From: Anthonomus grandis grandis
Lineage: Eukaryota; Arthropoda; Insecta; Coleoptera; Curculionidae
NCBI RefSeq assembly: GCF_022605725.1
Contig: NC_065549.1
Location: forward strand, 19,621,614 to 19,685,613
Direction: 5' to 3'
Length of the DNA stretch: 64,000 nucleotides
The position numbers were made by a program, and so were the translations under genes. Numbering within the stretch: position 1 is the first letter of the stretch; every line of letters begins with the position of its first letter. Positions 1 through 10,599 of this stretch are shown piece after piece. The notes beneath the pieces are model-generated. The model worked only from the letters and a program-made list of their open reading frames with translations. It searched no databases and was not told the origin of the DNA.

Positions 1-319
1 AAAAGGATCGTACCCAAATACGTCTGTTTCTTTTCTTTTGTTTTTGGCTTAAGATAACAAAAGCGCTACAAGCCGCCGCTGCTAGAGAATCAACGTCCAT
101 TGCGAGCGATAGTTTTCAACTAAACTGGTCGTGTATGAATTTATTGCTAGTTTCGTGGAGTTGCGCCATATCGCTCAATATTGTTGCTGCAGAGCATTTT
201 TAAAAATTGAAACTTGTTGCCATTGCTGAAATTGCTTTCTATTTCCGAAAGTAAAATTGACCAATATTGCCTAAAATTGAGCAATTTTAATTGTAAGGGC
301 ACCTTAAGAATGGTCTATC

Positions 320-650
320 AAAGTTTGGCCAAGTTACGAAATATTTAAGGAAACCCAAAAGTTAAAATAAAGACCAATGGAAAGTCTGAGATCTATGAGA
401 TTAATTGCAATCAATTAATGTCAGATTTAAAGAATATGTAGCTCATGTGAAATATGAAAGAGTTGAAAATTCAAGCATGGCTGAACATGTTTTAAATACG
501 GGTCACTTTGTAGGGATAGACAACATAAAAAGCAGTACTTAAAAGCAGTTAAGAACAATAGGAAATTAGATGCATGCGAAAGTTTAGCAATATTCAAAAA
601 TCAAAAAAACATTCTTAACAGGGATAGGCTTAAGGTCCAATCCCTTATAG
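320..650 (+). pseudogene. Penelope-like element, GIY-YIG endonuclease remnant
   Basis: Translating + strand frames gives the C-terminal endonuclease of a Penelope-like retroelement. GKSEIYEINCNQ (from about 378) is the IYxIxC start of the GIY-YIG domain. It is followed at 423 by RFKEYVAHVKYERVENSS and EHVLNTGH, and after a frameshift near 535-545 by VKNNRKLDACESLAIFK. The block with the second cysteine and the YIGQT-like motif is missing, so the domain is internally deleted. It reads in two frames and is dead. The reverse transcriptase would lie upstream, outside the window. The hammerhead remnant 150 bases downstream fits this element class, whose terminal repeats are known to carry such ribozymes. 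Confidence 0.7.
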
Positions 651-732
651 TCAATTATATAGTTTAATTAGTGTTTAAGATTTGTTCCGCCATGCTTCAT
701 TGCATTTTCCGCCCTATTAGTTACATCATTAT

Positions 733-751
733 TATATATATATATATATAT
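733..751. repeat. (TA)n microsatellite
   Basis: About nine to ten TA units in a row, lying between the Penelope-like coding remnant and its hammerhead relic. Confidence 0.85.
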
Positions 752-799
752 TAGCATATAAGGCCATTTGTAAGTAGTTTTAGTTCACTGTTCTTAATC

Positions 800-844
800 T
801 TCTCCCAAAGATACTAACATCGTTAGTGAAACACGTGTCGAGAG
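800..844 (+). ncRNA. Decayed hammerhead ribozyme of a Penelope-like element
   Basis: Parts in order: stem I strand TTCTC (800-804); damaged core CCAAAGA (805-811) where CTGANGA is expected; stem II ACTAAC/GTTAGT (813-818, 822-827) closed by ATC; then GAA, the self-complementary ACACGTGT (831-838) as a minimal stem III, the cleavage-site C (839), and stem I strand GAGAG (840-844). Two of the invariant core bases are changed, so cleavage is not expected. Position just 3' of the Penelope-like endonuclease supports the assignment. Confidence 0.5.
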
Positions 845-1455
845 TAAAAATAAAGATTGGTTGGAAAATTTTGGTTCATGGTAAAACTATCTCATAATAT
901 GAGTGTCACACCAAAGGTTCCAACCATAGGACTATTCGCTGGTACGTCAACCGATTTATTTTTTTTAACACTTTTGAATAGACATCTTAATGATGCTTAT
1001 CATAATGATGTGTCACAAGATCGGGATCCCCAATTGACGTATCAAAGTGAAGTTAGCTGGAGGTGTTTAACAGAATTTTGTCAAATATAAAATTAAACGT
1101 CATCCTGTATATCTAGATTGACGTGCTTTTTTTAAGAACTTATTAAGGGTGGTTTGTTTTGAAATGAAAGCAATGTATATTTTAAAAATCTTCGCTTTAC
1201 GACTATTAATTTCGGTTTTATTAAAATTTTATTAAACATTTGTTATTTTCCTCGTTAATCCATATAATATTATTCTACGTCTTGTACCTATGTCTTATTG
1301 TTTATTTTTGTAATTGTTTTTTAGTTTATTACTAAGACAGCATATATTTTTAGAGGATGTAAGTTTTAAGAAATAAATCAATTGATATAAAATTGATGCT
1401 TTTAGGATTTTTATTTTCCGTCACAAAGTTTTAAATTTTAATTCATGAATAAATT

Positions 1456-2280
1456 AAAGGATAAAGAAGCGGCAACGTCGCACCAGTCGAGAAAGAAACA
1501 ATTAATGCCGGATTGGAGTCGCCCGCGACCGAGAGAGTGACAAACGGCTGGTTCGTCCGCGTTTGCGGGACAGAGACGGCACGTATCGAGTAGTAAACAT
1601 GGCGCCGTGTGACCCTCCATATCATTTTTAAGTGTGTTCCTGTACACGCAGTATCTCGAGATTAATTTCACGTACTTTCGTAAAAAAGAAAATAATAGGG
1701 TTCGATTAGTGCGGACGGGGCACTGCACTATCCGCGTAAACCGATACTCTAGACATACCCTTGAAGTGCCAAAACGCATGACTCGTTGTTTATTTTCTGA
1801 AATTAATTAAGTGCATTATTATACATTTATTATTATAGTGTCGTCGCCGAATATTTCAAAGTGCCAAATGTATTTACATAATGTAAACAGTAGGTTCAGT
1901 TAGACTGTGTATGTGGGCGAGTGTCGCTTCCAATAGATAAGGTAGGTATTAATTAAATAATAATTGTATTGTTGACAACTTATAGTAAAATCACGGAATA
2001 ATACAATAATGACTAAATAACAAGGCGGGTTCCAGGAAAACGGGCCTTGAAAGCTATTTCGCCTGGTAATGTACCAGTTCCGGGGTTGCCAGCTCATTTT
2101 TGTTTATGTCATGAGGGATTCCCTGAATGCTCTACGGTTTTATTGGTATCTGGTAATTCCCTCTGCCCGCCGTCGTCCCCTCATAATAACCCGGCCTTGC
2201 AGCCGTTCAGGTTCACTCATTTATGTTGCTTGTTATCACTTTCTATTTTTCACTGCTTTGTTAACTCTGAACTGATCATC
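1456..2280 (+). promoter_or_regulatory. GC-richer island, candidate promoter or 5' noncoding exon
   Basis: This block is clearly richer in G+C and CpG than its AT-rich surroundings, and its open frames are short and not recognisable. A good splice donor context (TAAG followed by GTAGGT) sits at 1942. Because the first coding exon of shn at 21233 is preceded by an acceptor, the gene needs an upstream leader exon, and this island is one candidate. No TATA box or initiator is convincing. Assignment to shn is inference. Confidence 0.3.
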
Positions 2281-2299
2281 AAACGTTATCAGTAACATA

Positions 2300-3500
2300 T
2301 TTATGATTAAATTGTGATAATCGAAAAAAAAGTGGTGGGGTTATAGAAGTCAGATTTTGCTTTATCGTAAATTATTTTTATCTGGTTATCCGCTAATGCA
2401 CAAAAATAAGGAAACTTATTATATTACAAAATATATTTCATTATTCTTGTTTACTTCTTATCTGGACATTCATTCAAGAATTTTAGTTATTCTAGACATC
2501 CATATTCTTCAATACTTCAACTATCCATTTCTTTCAGATTTAAATCAAGCAATATATCTTAATTATAATTTATAATAAATCTCTTTATTCATAAAAAACA
2601 CATCAAGAGTGTATTTAAATAAATGGTGTCATGAAAATCACAAAATACATAGATTCCAGCATTGTACAAGACCTAAAGGACCTGACAGGATTAAAACTTA
2701 AAAATTAAACAATACTTAAAAAAATAAAATCTTGAGTTTGAAATGAGCTGAGAGATCACAAAATATCAGCTACAGTAAAAGAACACTCATAACATACTGA
2801 AAAAGAGCCCTCCTAGAACATTTCAAATCTGGAATTCTGGTTAGTGAACTAGGAAGCACTTAGATATTAGACCATGAGGGGCTCCATTCAGCCTGCTATG
2901 TTAGGGCTATGGTTTGGAAAATAAGGTCTCAACAACAACTGTATTCCTTTGCATAAATATTAAATACTTGCAATCCCTGCAAGGTAAGCAAACAATGCAG
3001 AAGATGCCCTATCATGGATCCTGTGGTCTACAGCCTATAAACCTACATGTAAAGCCCTTTTTTGAACCAAAAATACTTTGTCAACACCAACTGCATTGTC
3101 CCAAAACCTGATACCAAATTTAAGAATTGCTTCAAAGTTTGCTTGTTGTGAGACAAATGTTCTCAGGTAGCAATCTCCACATAATTTATTTAAAATATAA
3201 GTTATTTTTCAAATTCCAATTTAGATGCCAATCAAATTAAATAAGATATGGAAAGTCAAATCACAAAATAAATCTTAAAATACTAAGAAAACTTAGACAA
3301 TTCAAACAAGTTTCATCCAGTTTACTGTCATATATTTTATTTCTTGTAACAGATAGCATTAACAAATTTTTACAAAAACTAATTTCTCTAATCATTCTGT
3401 ATAGTGTATTAGCACTGTTGCAGTGTGGGATTTGGGTAGTCATAATTTTGTGACCAGAAATATGTTGTAGGGGTTGCAAGTGTGTCGTCAGTGGAAAGTG
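2300..3500. other. AT-rich noncoding stretch
   Basis: Short random frames only. I recognise no coding homology, structured RNA or element termini here. Confidence 0.5.
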
Positions 3501-3511
3501 TAATAAATATT

Positions 3512-3730
3512 GATGTACCATAAGGATGTATCTTGGTCCAAGTGTATTTTTTTTATTTACATCAATGATCTTTAAAATATTGATCCCATTGCAAAGTAGA
3601 TTTGGTGATAGCTCAACATTATCTACTATACTGACCTTACATTAGTGGACCAATGGTTTGCTGAAAACAGGATCATTCTGAACCAAGGCTTAGGTATAAT
3701 TTAGAGTTAAAGCTAATTTTAATGTGCCCT
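3512..3730 (+). pseudogene. Non-LTR reverse transcriptase fossil
   Basis: One frame reads VP*GCILGPSVFFIYINDL, the degenerate form of the GVPQGxxLGPLLFxIYINDL block of LINE reverse transcriptases. Further along in the same frame is DQWFAENRIILN, matching the block after the catalytic FADD motif. FADD itself is lost, and several stops interrupt. It is a Jockey/CR1/I-type LINE by motif style; the family cannot be fixed. Confidence 0.6.
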
Positions 3731-4224
3731 AGAAGGCAAAAAACTAAGGCAAAACAATCTGCCATTACAACAAAATAAAAATAATTATATGATATAGGGA
3801 TGTAAAAGCTATATTTAGTTTACTGAAACCTTTAATTACTAAGAATTATTTTATATATATACAGTATGTGTCAATGGCTTAAACCTGCAAGTTTAGAGAA
3901 TTAGAAAGCCCAGTAAAATTTTCCAAAAATAAGTTGCATCTAAATATAAAATTAAGTACAAGCAGTGAGAAGACTAACTCATGAATCTAGTTGCAACAAG
4001 ACAAAGTTCTGGTTAATATGTGCTTCTGCTATGTGATTTAACTGACAAAATTGTGATGTTGCTAGAAATCATCAAAATATTGATATATTTGATTAATAGT
4101 GAAGACAGTTGGAAAAATTAGCAGCAGCAAAGAGAAAATAATTAAAGGTCAAGAAAATTGAACATTACACCTACTTCATATGTTCTTAAGTTCAAGTTAA
4201 TTTTTAAAGCTTATTTTTTCAAAT

Positions 4225-4335
4225 TTTTAGGATAAAATTTAATGCACCATCATAAACACAAAAGGATATAAGCTCATAATGAACAGTATCAAAGGTCTTG
4301 CTGTAATCAAGGAGCAACTTGCCTCTGATCATATG
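4225..4335 (-). pseudogene. Non-LTR reverse transcriptase fossil, opposite strand
   Basis: The - strand reads RGKLLLDYSKTFDTVHYELI, the reverse-transcriptase block with the first catalytic aspartate (usually LDFSKAFDTVxHELL). Only this short piece is readable. It is on the opposite strand to the fossil at 3512-3730, so they are separate insertions or an inverted pair. Confidence 0.6.
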
Positions 4336-4339
4336 ATGC

Positions 4340-6300
4340 TAGAATTCGGTTAGTGGATTCTGGACTGGTTTAGACATAGCAACTAATTTGCTCAGAGTTA
4401 ATATTTCCCTATACTGGAAGAAAAATCAAAGAAGGCTAGTAATGACAGAGTTAGGATATTTGAAACGTTTTAGAAAGTTTAGAAAGTTTTAAAAGACAAG
4501 AGACTGTTCTATCACCTCAGTGGTGAACTCTTTCAAAGGTTAACAAGAGGTCAAAATCAGTACTAGTTAATTTTGTCCTCTTATTCATTTATTAGTTGAC
4601 TTATTCATTATCACCTGACTAGCAATACAAGAATAATTTCTAAACCAGTTTTTAAAAATAGTCCAATATTGCATCAATAATTACTGAAAAACCTACATGT
4701 TTAAAAAATGGTTTTACCATACTTGTAGAAAAAATTTAGCTTTAATTACCAGTCATGTGATCAACTTTTTCAGGAATGTTATTACTATTTTCAAAATAAT
4801 TAACTACCAGGAATTTTTGAAAATGTAGAAAAGTTGTACCAAATATTAAGTTATAGTTATATTGAGTTAAATTAATTTAGAAACATCAATTTATTGAAAT
4901 AATGGTTGCTATAAAGTCACATAAAACTTGTGATTTGAAAAGGCTTTGAATCATTTCTGTGAAAACTAGCATTTGCTTGTTTGGTGGGAAATTTGAATGT
5001 ATTTATTTTCTCATATAGCATTATGTAGGTTCCAAGAGCACAGCAAAAATGATGATTTGATTTAATGATAATTTTTTTACTTTTTTTTTGGCATTACTAG
5101 TTTTCTTCAAGCTAAACTAATTATTTTAAAATATTCTATATGGCTTTTAAATGTAAGGTAGGAAATGAGGTTTCTTCACAAAATTTATTTGTGAGCATTC
5201 ATGGAAAAACAAATACTTATTCTCCCAAGAAAAACAATTTTGTTTTATTGTCAAGGCGAGAAGTTAATTATAGAACATGTAGAAGAAAAAGAACATGAAA
5301 TATAAGAATACAAATAAAATGACTTGTAACAATCAGGACTTAATACTACTACATAAGTATATATTTTAGTCTTAATATAAATTTGTATGTGAATATTTTA
5401 TGATATGAAAATCATGCTATATATGATAAGATCTGGGTAAGATTAGGTCCATATTGGGTTACATATGTTGGAATTATATGCAAAAATGCTGTCATAAGTA
5501 AAATCGAGGATTTGCAAAATCATTCATTTAAAGCAAGATTAGAAAAAACTGGAATCAAAACAGAACCCAAGGAAATCCCAATTTACCTATTATAAATTCA
5601 GTAGATAGGCCCATGAAGACATTTTAACAATGACCTCTTAAGAATGATGGAAATCTGGCTCCTGTGAAGCATTAAATAAAGTTTACTTATAAAGATGAAA
5701 TAACACTGGACAATACATGAATGTACATACCATAACGAAATTATATGATAAATAATGGTTGTGAACTTTATTGTGCTATAGGCAATGACATATGATGATT
5801 CTGGACCAATGAGGTTATTCTCAATCCTTGACTTTGAAAGTATGCCTTTTTTTTATACCTGGTATAACTTGTCATCTGTTGCTGTCATCTAAATACTTTC
5901 CCCAGTGATTAAACTCCTAAGAAGAACTCATGAAGAAGCTTGTATCTAGTGAGGACATCTAATTGGTGTAAGTTAGGATATACCATAGAGTCTCAATCCT
6001 CTCACTAATCTAACCTGACATAGATGACTCAATAGTGAGAAGTAAAATGAATTATAACTACATTATACATATTTCATATATTAAATAACTGTATTCTCCT
6101 AGGGAAAATAAACTTCTAATATATGAACAAGAGATCTATTTTGAAATACTTTTATATCAGAGGAGACTTAATCTATGTGATAAGTTTTGAAATGGTGATG
6201 TAATATTGGAAATATCTTAGATTTTTCTTCTAGTTCATAAAAGCTACCTTTATGGACAAATGATATATAGTTATTACTATGAGATTGTACAGATCTCATT
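4340..6300. other. AT-rich noncoding stretch
   Basis: No frame longer than about 60 codons and no recognisable motif. The part next to 4335 may continue the LINE fossil beyond recognition. Confidence 0.5.
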
Positions 6301-6310
6301 CTATCATTGG

Positions 6311-6470
6311 TAAAGTCCAGTGCAACGATATATTAGAATGGTCACCTGTCAAAACACCAGCATTTCACCTGCCAAACAATATCATCCACCTTCTATTTAC
6401 ATTGTTTGAGAAGTAAAATGCTGGTGTTTTGACGGGTGACCATTCTAATATATCTTTGCACTGGACTTTA
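6311..6470. mobile_element. Foldback MITE, 160 bp
   Basis: Two 55-bp arms (6311-6365 and 6416-6470) are near-perfect reverse complements around a 50-base spacer. The ends read TAAAGTCCAGTGCAA inward from each side, and the flanking TA could be a Tc1/mariner-type TA target duplication. There is no coding capacity. Confidence 0.75.
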
Positions 6471-6479
6471 TATGATCGA

Positions 6480-8070
6480 TTTATAAATTAATTGAAAAGT
6501 TTTTCAAAAAAAAAAATAACACATCAAAGTTTTTGTTTTTTTCTAGCAATTAACCGCTCATTTAACATACATTCGGAAAAGAATTGGCTGATTTGACTAT
6601 TTACTTGGCTTCATTCCAATGATTTTAGGTTAACATATAATTCTCTGTTCTGTTCAGGAAATGTATAGAATTCAATATATTTTAAAAAATTGATCTGTTC
6701 TAGTACACATACTAAATACTAACCAATTAAAAAGCCTCCGCCATTCCAGTCCAGACTGTATCTGAGCAGTCTGGAATGGTGTGATTATGAAAATTATGAA
6801 AGAAAAATAAAAATAATTACAAATTCTTAACAGAAATTGATGAATAGTGAGAAAAAGTAGCTGTAATCGCAGATCAAATGGTTATAGAGGCATTTACAAA
6901 GAGAGATCTTCAAAAAGAATGTAAAAATAACAAATCAAGTATATTTGAAAAATATACAAGAGAGAAAACATATAACTATAATTTTGTTACTAATAAGTAA
7001 TTATTCTTTGACATATGTTTTAATCTGTTTTATAGGAATGAATGATCAACTAGGGAAATAAATTGGCTTATATTTAGATGAAACAGATGATAAATGACCT
7101 TATAATTTTTTTTCCTGAATGCTTTGTCTACTCAGGATATGGGTTCTATGGTCTAATAGTGAAAATTTCTTTTAAAGTAACAGAACAATGCAGATGCTTT
7201 TTTAATAGGATCACATGAAATTTTAGAGATTGAATTTTTATAAATTTATTTGTCATGTGTTGCTTTAATACATAAAATATAAAAATATTGTAAAATAAGA
7301 ATATTTAATGTTAAAATATCTGCATAATGTACATTCTGTTAAAAGTGATAGAAATGTTAACAGTTACGTAATATGCAAAATCTGCACTGAAGGTAAATTA
7401 AAATATGTATCATGTAACATGCAAGACGCCAAGATAAGTGAAGTTAATGAATTCATGTGCTACAGAATAACATTGGGTAACAACACTGGTATTAGTTGAT
7501 TGGTTGGATGGAAGTATGTTTATAAATAAATTGTTGAATAAAAGTATTTATGTTCTTTTACAAACAGTTATTTTTGTATTATGCATTAAACAACTGATAA
7601 GACAAATAATTGTTATTTTCAGTTTATCAGGATATTGGAATGAAAATATGAATTAGTATTATGTGTATATTTTCAATAAAAACTAAGTACTGAATTACTG
7701 AAATAAAATTGAGTAATTCTACTGTTGCAATGGCGACATTCCTTATGGAGAATAGTGTACATTAAAAATTTTTATAGATTTTTCATCACAAACTGGGCCA
7801 TTCATTAACTTTAAAATACAAAAGATAAAACTTCAAATGTTGGTTGAAGGGATCCTTTTGTTTAGATATATATTAAAAATCTTACTTACCAAATTAAATC
7901 TTACCAAAATGTAAATGAAAAAGTCATTATTATTAAATTGTTTTGATAAAAATGGTCCTTTTCATTAGTCCAATAATAGCTATTTCTACAAATGTCTTCA
8001 TTTTTTTTATGTTAGTTGAGTTTAAAGGATAGGTTAGTCAGAATATTAAGTTGGGAAGTAGAAAAAAATA
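6480..8070. other. AT-rich noncoding stretch
   Basis: A short imperfect hairpin lies at about 6739-6779 (CCATTCCAG...CTGGAATGG). Otherwise nothing is recognisable. Confidence 0.5.
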
Positions 8071-8072
8071 AA

Positions 8073-8128
8073 GGTTGTACTTGTTGCTACATGTTTCAGC
8101 TTATTGGCTTCTTCAGGTCAAGGCAACC
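8073..8128 (-). ncRNA. Hammerhead ribozyme motif with intact core
   Basis: On the - strand, read 5' to 3': outer stem I GGTTG (8128-8124), inner stem I CTTG, then the full core CTGAAGA, stem II AGC/GCT with loop CAATAA, GAAA, palindromic minimal stem III ACATGT, cleavage triplet GTA, and the return strands CAAG and CAACC (ending 8073). All invariant core positions (CUGANGA and GAA) are present. Stem I has the internal loops typical of natural type I hammerheads. The very short palindromic stem III is the arrangement known from Penelope-like elements, where activity usually needs a dimer. Whether it is transcribed cannot be seen. Confidence 0.6.
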
Positions 8129-8889
8129 AGAAATCCAAAGAAAAGGATATTAAGAAAGAATATAAATATTAGAAAATATAATATATTCTAAAAAGAGCTT
8201 AAGCCCTTCAAGAGAAAAACATTAAGTTTTCCTTTGTTGGTGACTATCATTGTTGGATATAAGTGTGTAATATTGAATTCAATAAACATTTAAAGGACCT
8301 CCTGACAAATAACATAATTTTAATGTATTCTTAGGAATATTGTTTTCCTTTTTAAAAAACATTATTGATCAATTAGCTGATTATACTAATTACAGTTCAA
8401 AATGTAACATTTCCACGATGGTCAGTTACTGGTGAAGTTTCGTCACTGGATTTTCCTTTGTTACGCGTCCCCTCTCTTAGATTATATAAGCGCTGAATGC
8501 ATGTCAAACCTACGCAATTTGCAATCATCAGCGCCAGGATTCAAATCTAGTCTTCTGCCTCATATTTTTATTTTTTCTTTTTTCAATTCTAAAAACTTAT
8601 TATTTTTTAATGGCTTAAAAATTGCCATTGTTTCAAAAACCAGTTTTTTTTCGTGTTGTTGAATACTTATTTAGTACTTATATTTACTTCAATAACTTAT
8701 TTAAGGTTAATAATATATATAAATGGCCGCACTTAAGTAGGTTTTTTTGAGACGTTAAAAAAAAACATGAAATATGACGTCTCCAATAAAAAGTAGGACG
8801 CGGAAAGCATTTTTGGAGAGTGAGAGTCTTTTACATGAAATTCATAAAAAAGAGTGGTGTTTATATCATTTATAATTAATCAGCCAGTT

Positions 8890-9770
8890 GTCGAAAAGAC
8901 TTAATTTCACCAAAAAATGCCGGAAATCGTTAGTTCTTTTACATGGGTACAGCAGACCATTATTCTTGCCAGGCAACGGGACCTCCTTTTCCAATCCATC
9001 CTTGGGGAAATCGCTGATCTAAATACCGGCGCACGTTTGCACCAAAATGTGGAGGTGCCCCGTCATGTTGAAACCACATGTTTTTGTAAGGTTTATAGCG
9101 ATGTTTCGCAATCGAGGCAAAGTAAGTAGAAACGCCATCATGCGAAATATGGCTGTTTCTGGTATTGAAGTAACCATTGCGCGTAAAACATGCCTCATCT
9201 GAAAATAATATTTTTTCAAAATTAGACTCGTTACAATTCAAAAACCATTGACCAAAAGCCAACCGGTGTGGATAATCTTCAGGATTTAAAGCTTGTATGC
9301 GTTGTAAATGAAAAGGGTACAAAAGTTGTGCCTGGAAGTACCCAGTTCTTAGATGATCCTATCTGGTTTGCAATTGCACGAACACTTGTAGATTGGTTCT
9401 CTTCCACACTTCATATACTTCATAATACTTCTTCTTCAGCCTAAACTGCACTAGCTGTTCTTGGGCGACCATCCTGGTGGAGCTCTTAGTGTTGTGCAGT
9501 CTCTCCAAGCGATGATGGATAGAAGAAAAGGTTGTACGATGAGGTTGCCTACGATTTGGATATCTCTGCTATGTATCTATGTTTTCTGCGCTGTAAAAAG
9601 CGATTAAGTTCATGCGCAAAATAATAGTACAAAAACGGTTTTTTTGCTCTAAACCGCTAACGGCTCATTTACGGACATATGTTTACTGGACAGAAAATAC
9701 ATGTTTTGATGTCGCCTACCACCCCTTGAGGTGTGTCGGTATATTTTTAGGACATCCGGTATAATTAACT
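8890..9770 (-). pseudogene. Mariner-like (IS630/Tc1 superfamily) transposase remnant
   Basis: The - strand carries a DDE transposase of the mariner-like type common in insects. The helix-turn-helix end is readable around 9480-9340 (TSVRAIANQIGSS). It is followed by FHLQRIQALNPEDYPHRLAF, the first catalytic block ILFSDEACFTRNG, then MWFQHDGAPPHF with the second aspartate, and RWIGxGGPxAW-like RFPQGWIGKGGPVAW ending near 8963. About 50 residues between the first and second blocks are deleted, and the SPDLTPLDF block with the third catalytic residue is gone. ACATCCGGTATA near 9748 resembles a terminal end. The element is inactive. Confidence 0.75.
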
Positions 9771-10159
9771 ATTTGAGCATTGAGTTTTTAAACCATATCC
9801 AGATGTTAAGGAAGTGCAGAGACATTCTTTTTTTTTTAAGAAGTTGGATAGAAACCTTAAAAGTGTGGCTTTATATGCCTTGTATTGACAGAGTAGTTTG
9901 CAGATGACTGAACTTATCTTATGTGTTTTTTTTATTTTTGAGTATTTTTCTTTAATTTTGAGTTTCCCTTTTAAAAGTAAATTATGTACGTACTTCAAAG
10001 CGCAAATATTAACGAAATGATCTAGACAAACCATAACATCTTCCATCAACTTTCTATTAAAATCTTAAAAATGTTCTTAGCATTAGTAATAGATTCAATG
10101 ACAGCATCAACGAACCACGCAATAATATAATTTTCTAAAAACTCCCTGAATTCCGTTAA
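9771..10159. other. AT-rich noncoding stretch
   Basis: No coding homology or repeat structure recognised. Confidence 0.45.
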
Positions 10160-10580
10160 ACTTGGCAACGTGCTCTTACTGGCGCCAATGAGACTATCAC
10201 TTTGGCGTCATACGCTGTCTGTCTCGGTCCGAGCAACACTGGGTCCCTCCCCGTGCCCCGCTCCGCCATCGTTATTCCCCTCGAGCCGCGCAGATTCCTT
10301 CAACCTCCACATGTTATGAACAACTTCTCCGTAATGACGTTTACTAACGAGGCCTGTTGCCAACAAACGCCGCGAATATTTTCGAAACGCATCCATCGAT
10401 TTATGTGAACCAGCGTCTATTTTTCGCGAAAATATTCGCGCTATGGAACGACGCCGGGAAATCCTGGAACTATCTAAATCTGAGGTTTTCGCCGTTTATT
10501 TTTGGCTCTGGGATTTTTTTTTGTAAACATTCTGGGGATTTTGGAAAAGCATTTCTAACGATCATCCGCTTTAAATAGAT
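10160..10580. promoter_or_regulatory. GC-richer island, candidate regulatory region
   Basis: CpG-containing block with no convincing protein in any frame. It contains GGGAAATCC at 10456-10464, which fits a kappaB/Dorsal-like site; HIVEP/Schnurri proteins are known to bind kappaB-like DNA. It may be a promoter or enhancer upstream of shn; this is inference from composition and position. Confidence 0.25.
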
Positions 10581-10599
10581 TTGAACACCACCTCTGTTT

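Noticed and set aside
857..1090. 77-codon + strand frame after the Penelope-like remnant
   Set aside because: No recognised domain; the region ends in CATCCTGTATA, which suggests a transposon tip, but no matching end was found.
1438..1779. 113-codon - strand open frame in the GC-richer island
   Set aside because: No recognisable domain, and the overlapping frame is also open; it follows from base composition rather than coding.
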